Source of the DNA: an uncultured Acholeplasmatales bacterium
Lineage (GTDB): Bacteria; Bacillota_I; Bacilli_A; Acholeplasmatales; Anaeroplasmataceae
Assembly (NCBI GenBank): GCA_944324725.1
Contig: CALUXJ010000004.1
Coordinates: 1 to 41,319 of the forward strand
DNA: 41,319 nt
Direction of reading: 5' to 3'
The stretch's first letter is position 1. Each line of letters starts with the position of its first letter. Positions 41,246 to 41,319 of this stretch are shown piece after piece. The translations under genes and the position numbers were made by a program. Below the pieces are notes generated by a model. It was given only the letters and a program-made list of their open reading frames with translations. It had not been told where the DNA came from and ran no database searches.

Positions 41246-41319
41246 ATAGGGTAGAGAAAAAGTTTTAACTTTTGTCCCTCCCATTGCACCGTACGTACGG
41301 GTCTCGTATACGGCGCTAC
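41246..41319 (-). mobile_element. 3' end of a group II intron (domains V and VI), partial at right edge
   Basis: On the minus strand, 41316-41286 folds as a domain V hairpin: an 8-bp basal stem GCGCCGTA/TACGGTGC, a 2-base CG bulge, a 4-bp distal stem and a 5-base loop. The AGC/CGC-type triad near the base reads CGC, the form known from group IIC introns. A 3-base linker (AAT) follows, then a domain VI-like hairpin starting GGGAGGG and closing with CTACCC. The element ends in TAT, matching the usual AY 3' end. Any reverse transcriptase/maturase frame would lie beyond the window. The class IIC label is tentative. Confidence 0.8.

Noticed and set aside
41280-41319. Right-edge hairpin as a simple terminator or tRNA arm
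   Set aside because: It lacks a T-run directly after the stem, has no tRNA cloverleaf, and the bulge, linker and following hairpin match group II intron domains V and VI better.

Overview
The window looks like a chromosome segment of an AT-rich, low-GC Bacillota, most likely an uncultured gut member of the Erysipelotrichales/Mollicutes side of Bacilli. The evidence is the Gram-positive style RpoB/RpoC, strong AGGAGG ribosome binding sites, SigA-type TTGACT-N17-TATAAT promoters, a heterodimeric Gram-positive type ABC exporter, DegV and lipobox proteins, and normal use of TGA as stop. That placement is an inference. Every convincing gene lies on the minus strand, so the window is read from right to left.

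Right end (34.2-41.3 kb): the 3' end of a group II intron (domains V and VI) enters from the right edge and stops 17 bp before a strong promoter. That promoter drives a complete F1Fo ATP synthase operon: atpZ-like, atpI, atpB (a), atpE (c), atpF (b), atpH (delta), atpA, atpG, atpD, atpC. Genes are tightly packed with several 4-base stop/start overlaps, and the operon ends at an intrinsic terminator. The c subunit is unusual: it has a glutamate in both membrane helices (the two-carboxylate Na+ rotor pattern), and the glycine packing motif is replaced by a cysteine-rich P-x-C-x-C-x-A.

Middle (26.7-34.15 kb): rpoB-rpoC with their own promoter, a leader hairpin and a strong terminator. They lack the usual rplK-rplA-rplJ-rplL genes upstream. 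RpoB carries Gln at the position of E. coli His526, and RpoC ends in a 57-residue acidic tail.

Centre (6.5-26.7 kb): about 0.5 kb of non-coding DNA with two candidate promoters, a palindrome over a -10 box and repeated motifs. It precedes one uninterrupted 19.7 kb gene for a 6570-residue secreted, membrane-anchored protein. Its order is signal peptide, beta-helix, GLUG-type repeats, about 4000 residues of InlB B-repeat (Listeria-Bacteroides repeat) modules, a pre-membrane domain, one transmembrane helix, and then one further InlB-type module on the predicted cytoplasmic side. There is no LPXTG sorting signal.

Left end (1-6.4 kb): a two-gene unit of unknown function (a small coiled coil and a two-helix membrane protein with coiled coil), a two-gene heterodimeric ABC exporter with one degenerate ATP site, a DegV-family fatty-acid-binding protein, and the start of a lipoprotein with cadherin-like beta-sandwich domains that runs off the left edge.

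The best candidates for something undescribed are the giant surface protein, above all its cytoplasmic InlB-like tail, and the unusual Fo rotor. No CRISPR array, phage, toxin-antitoxin or other defence locus was seen.
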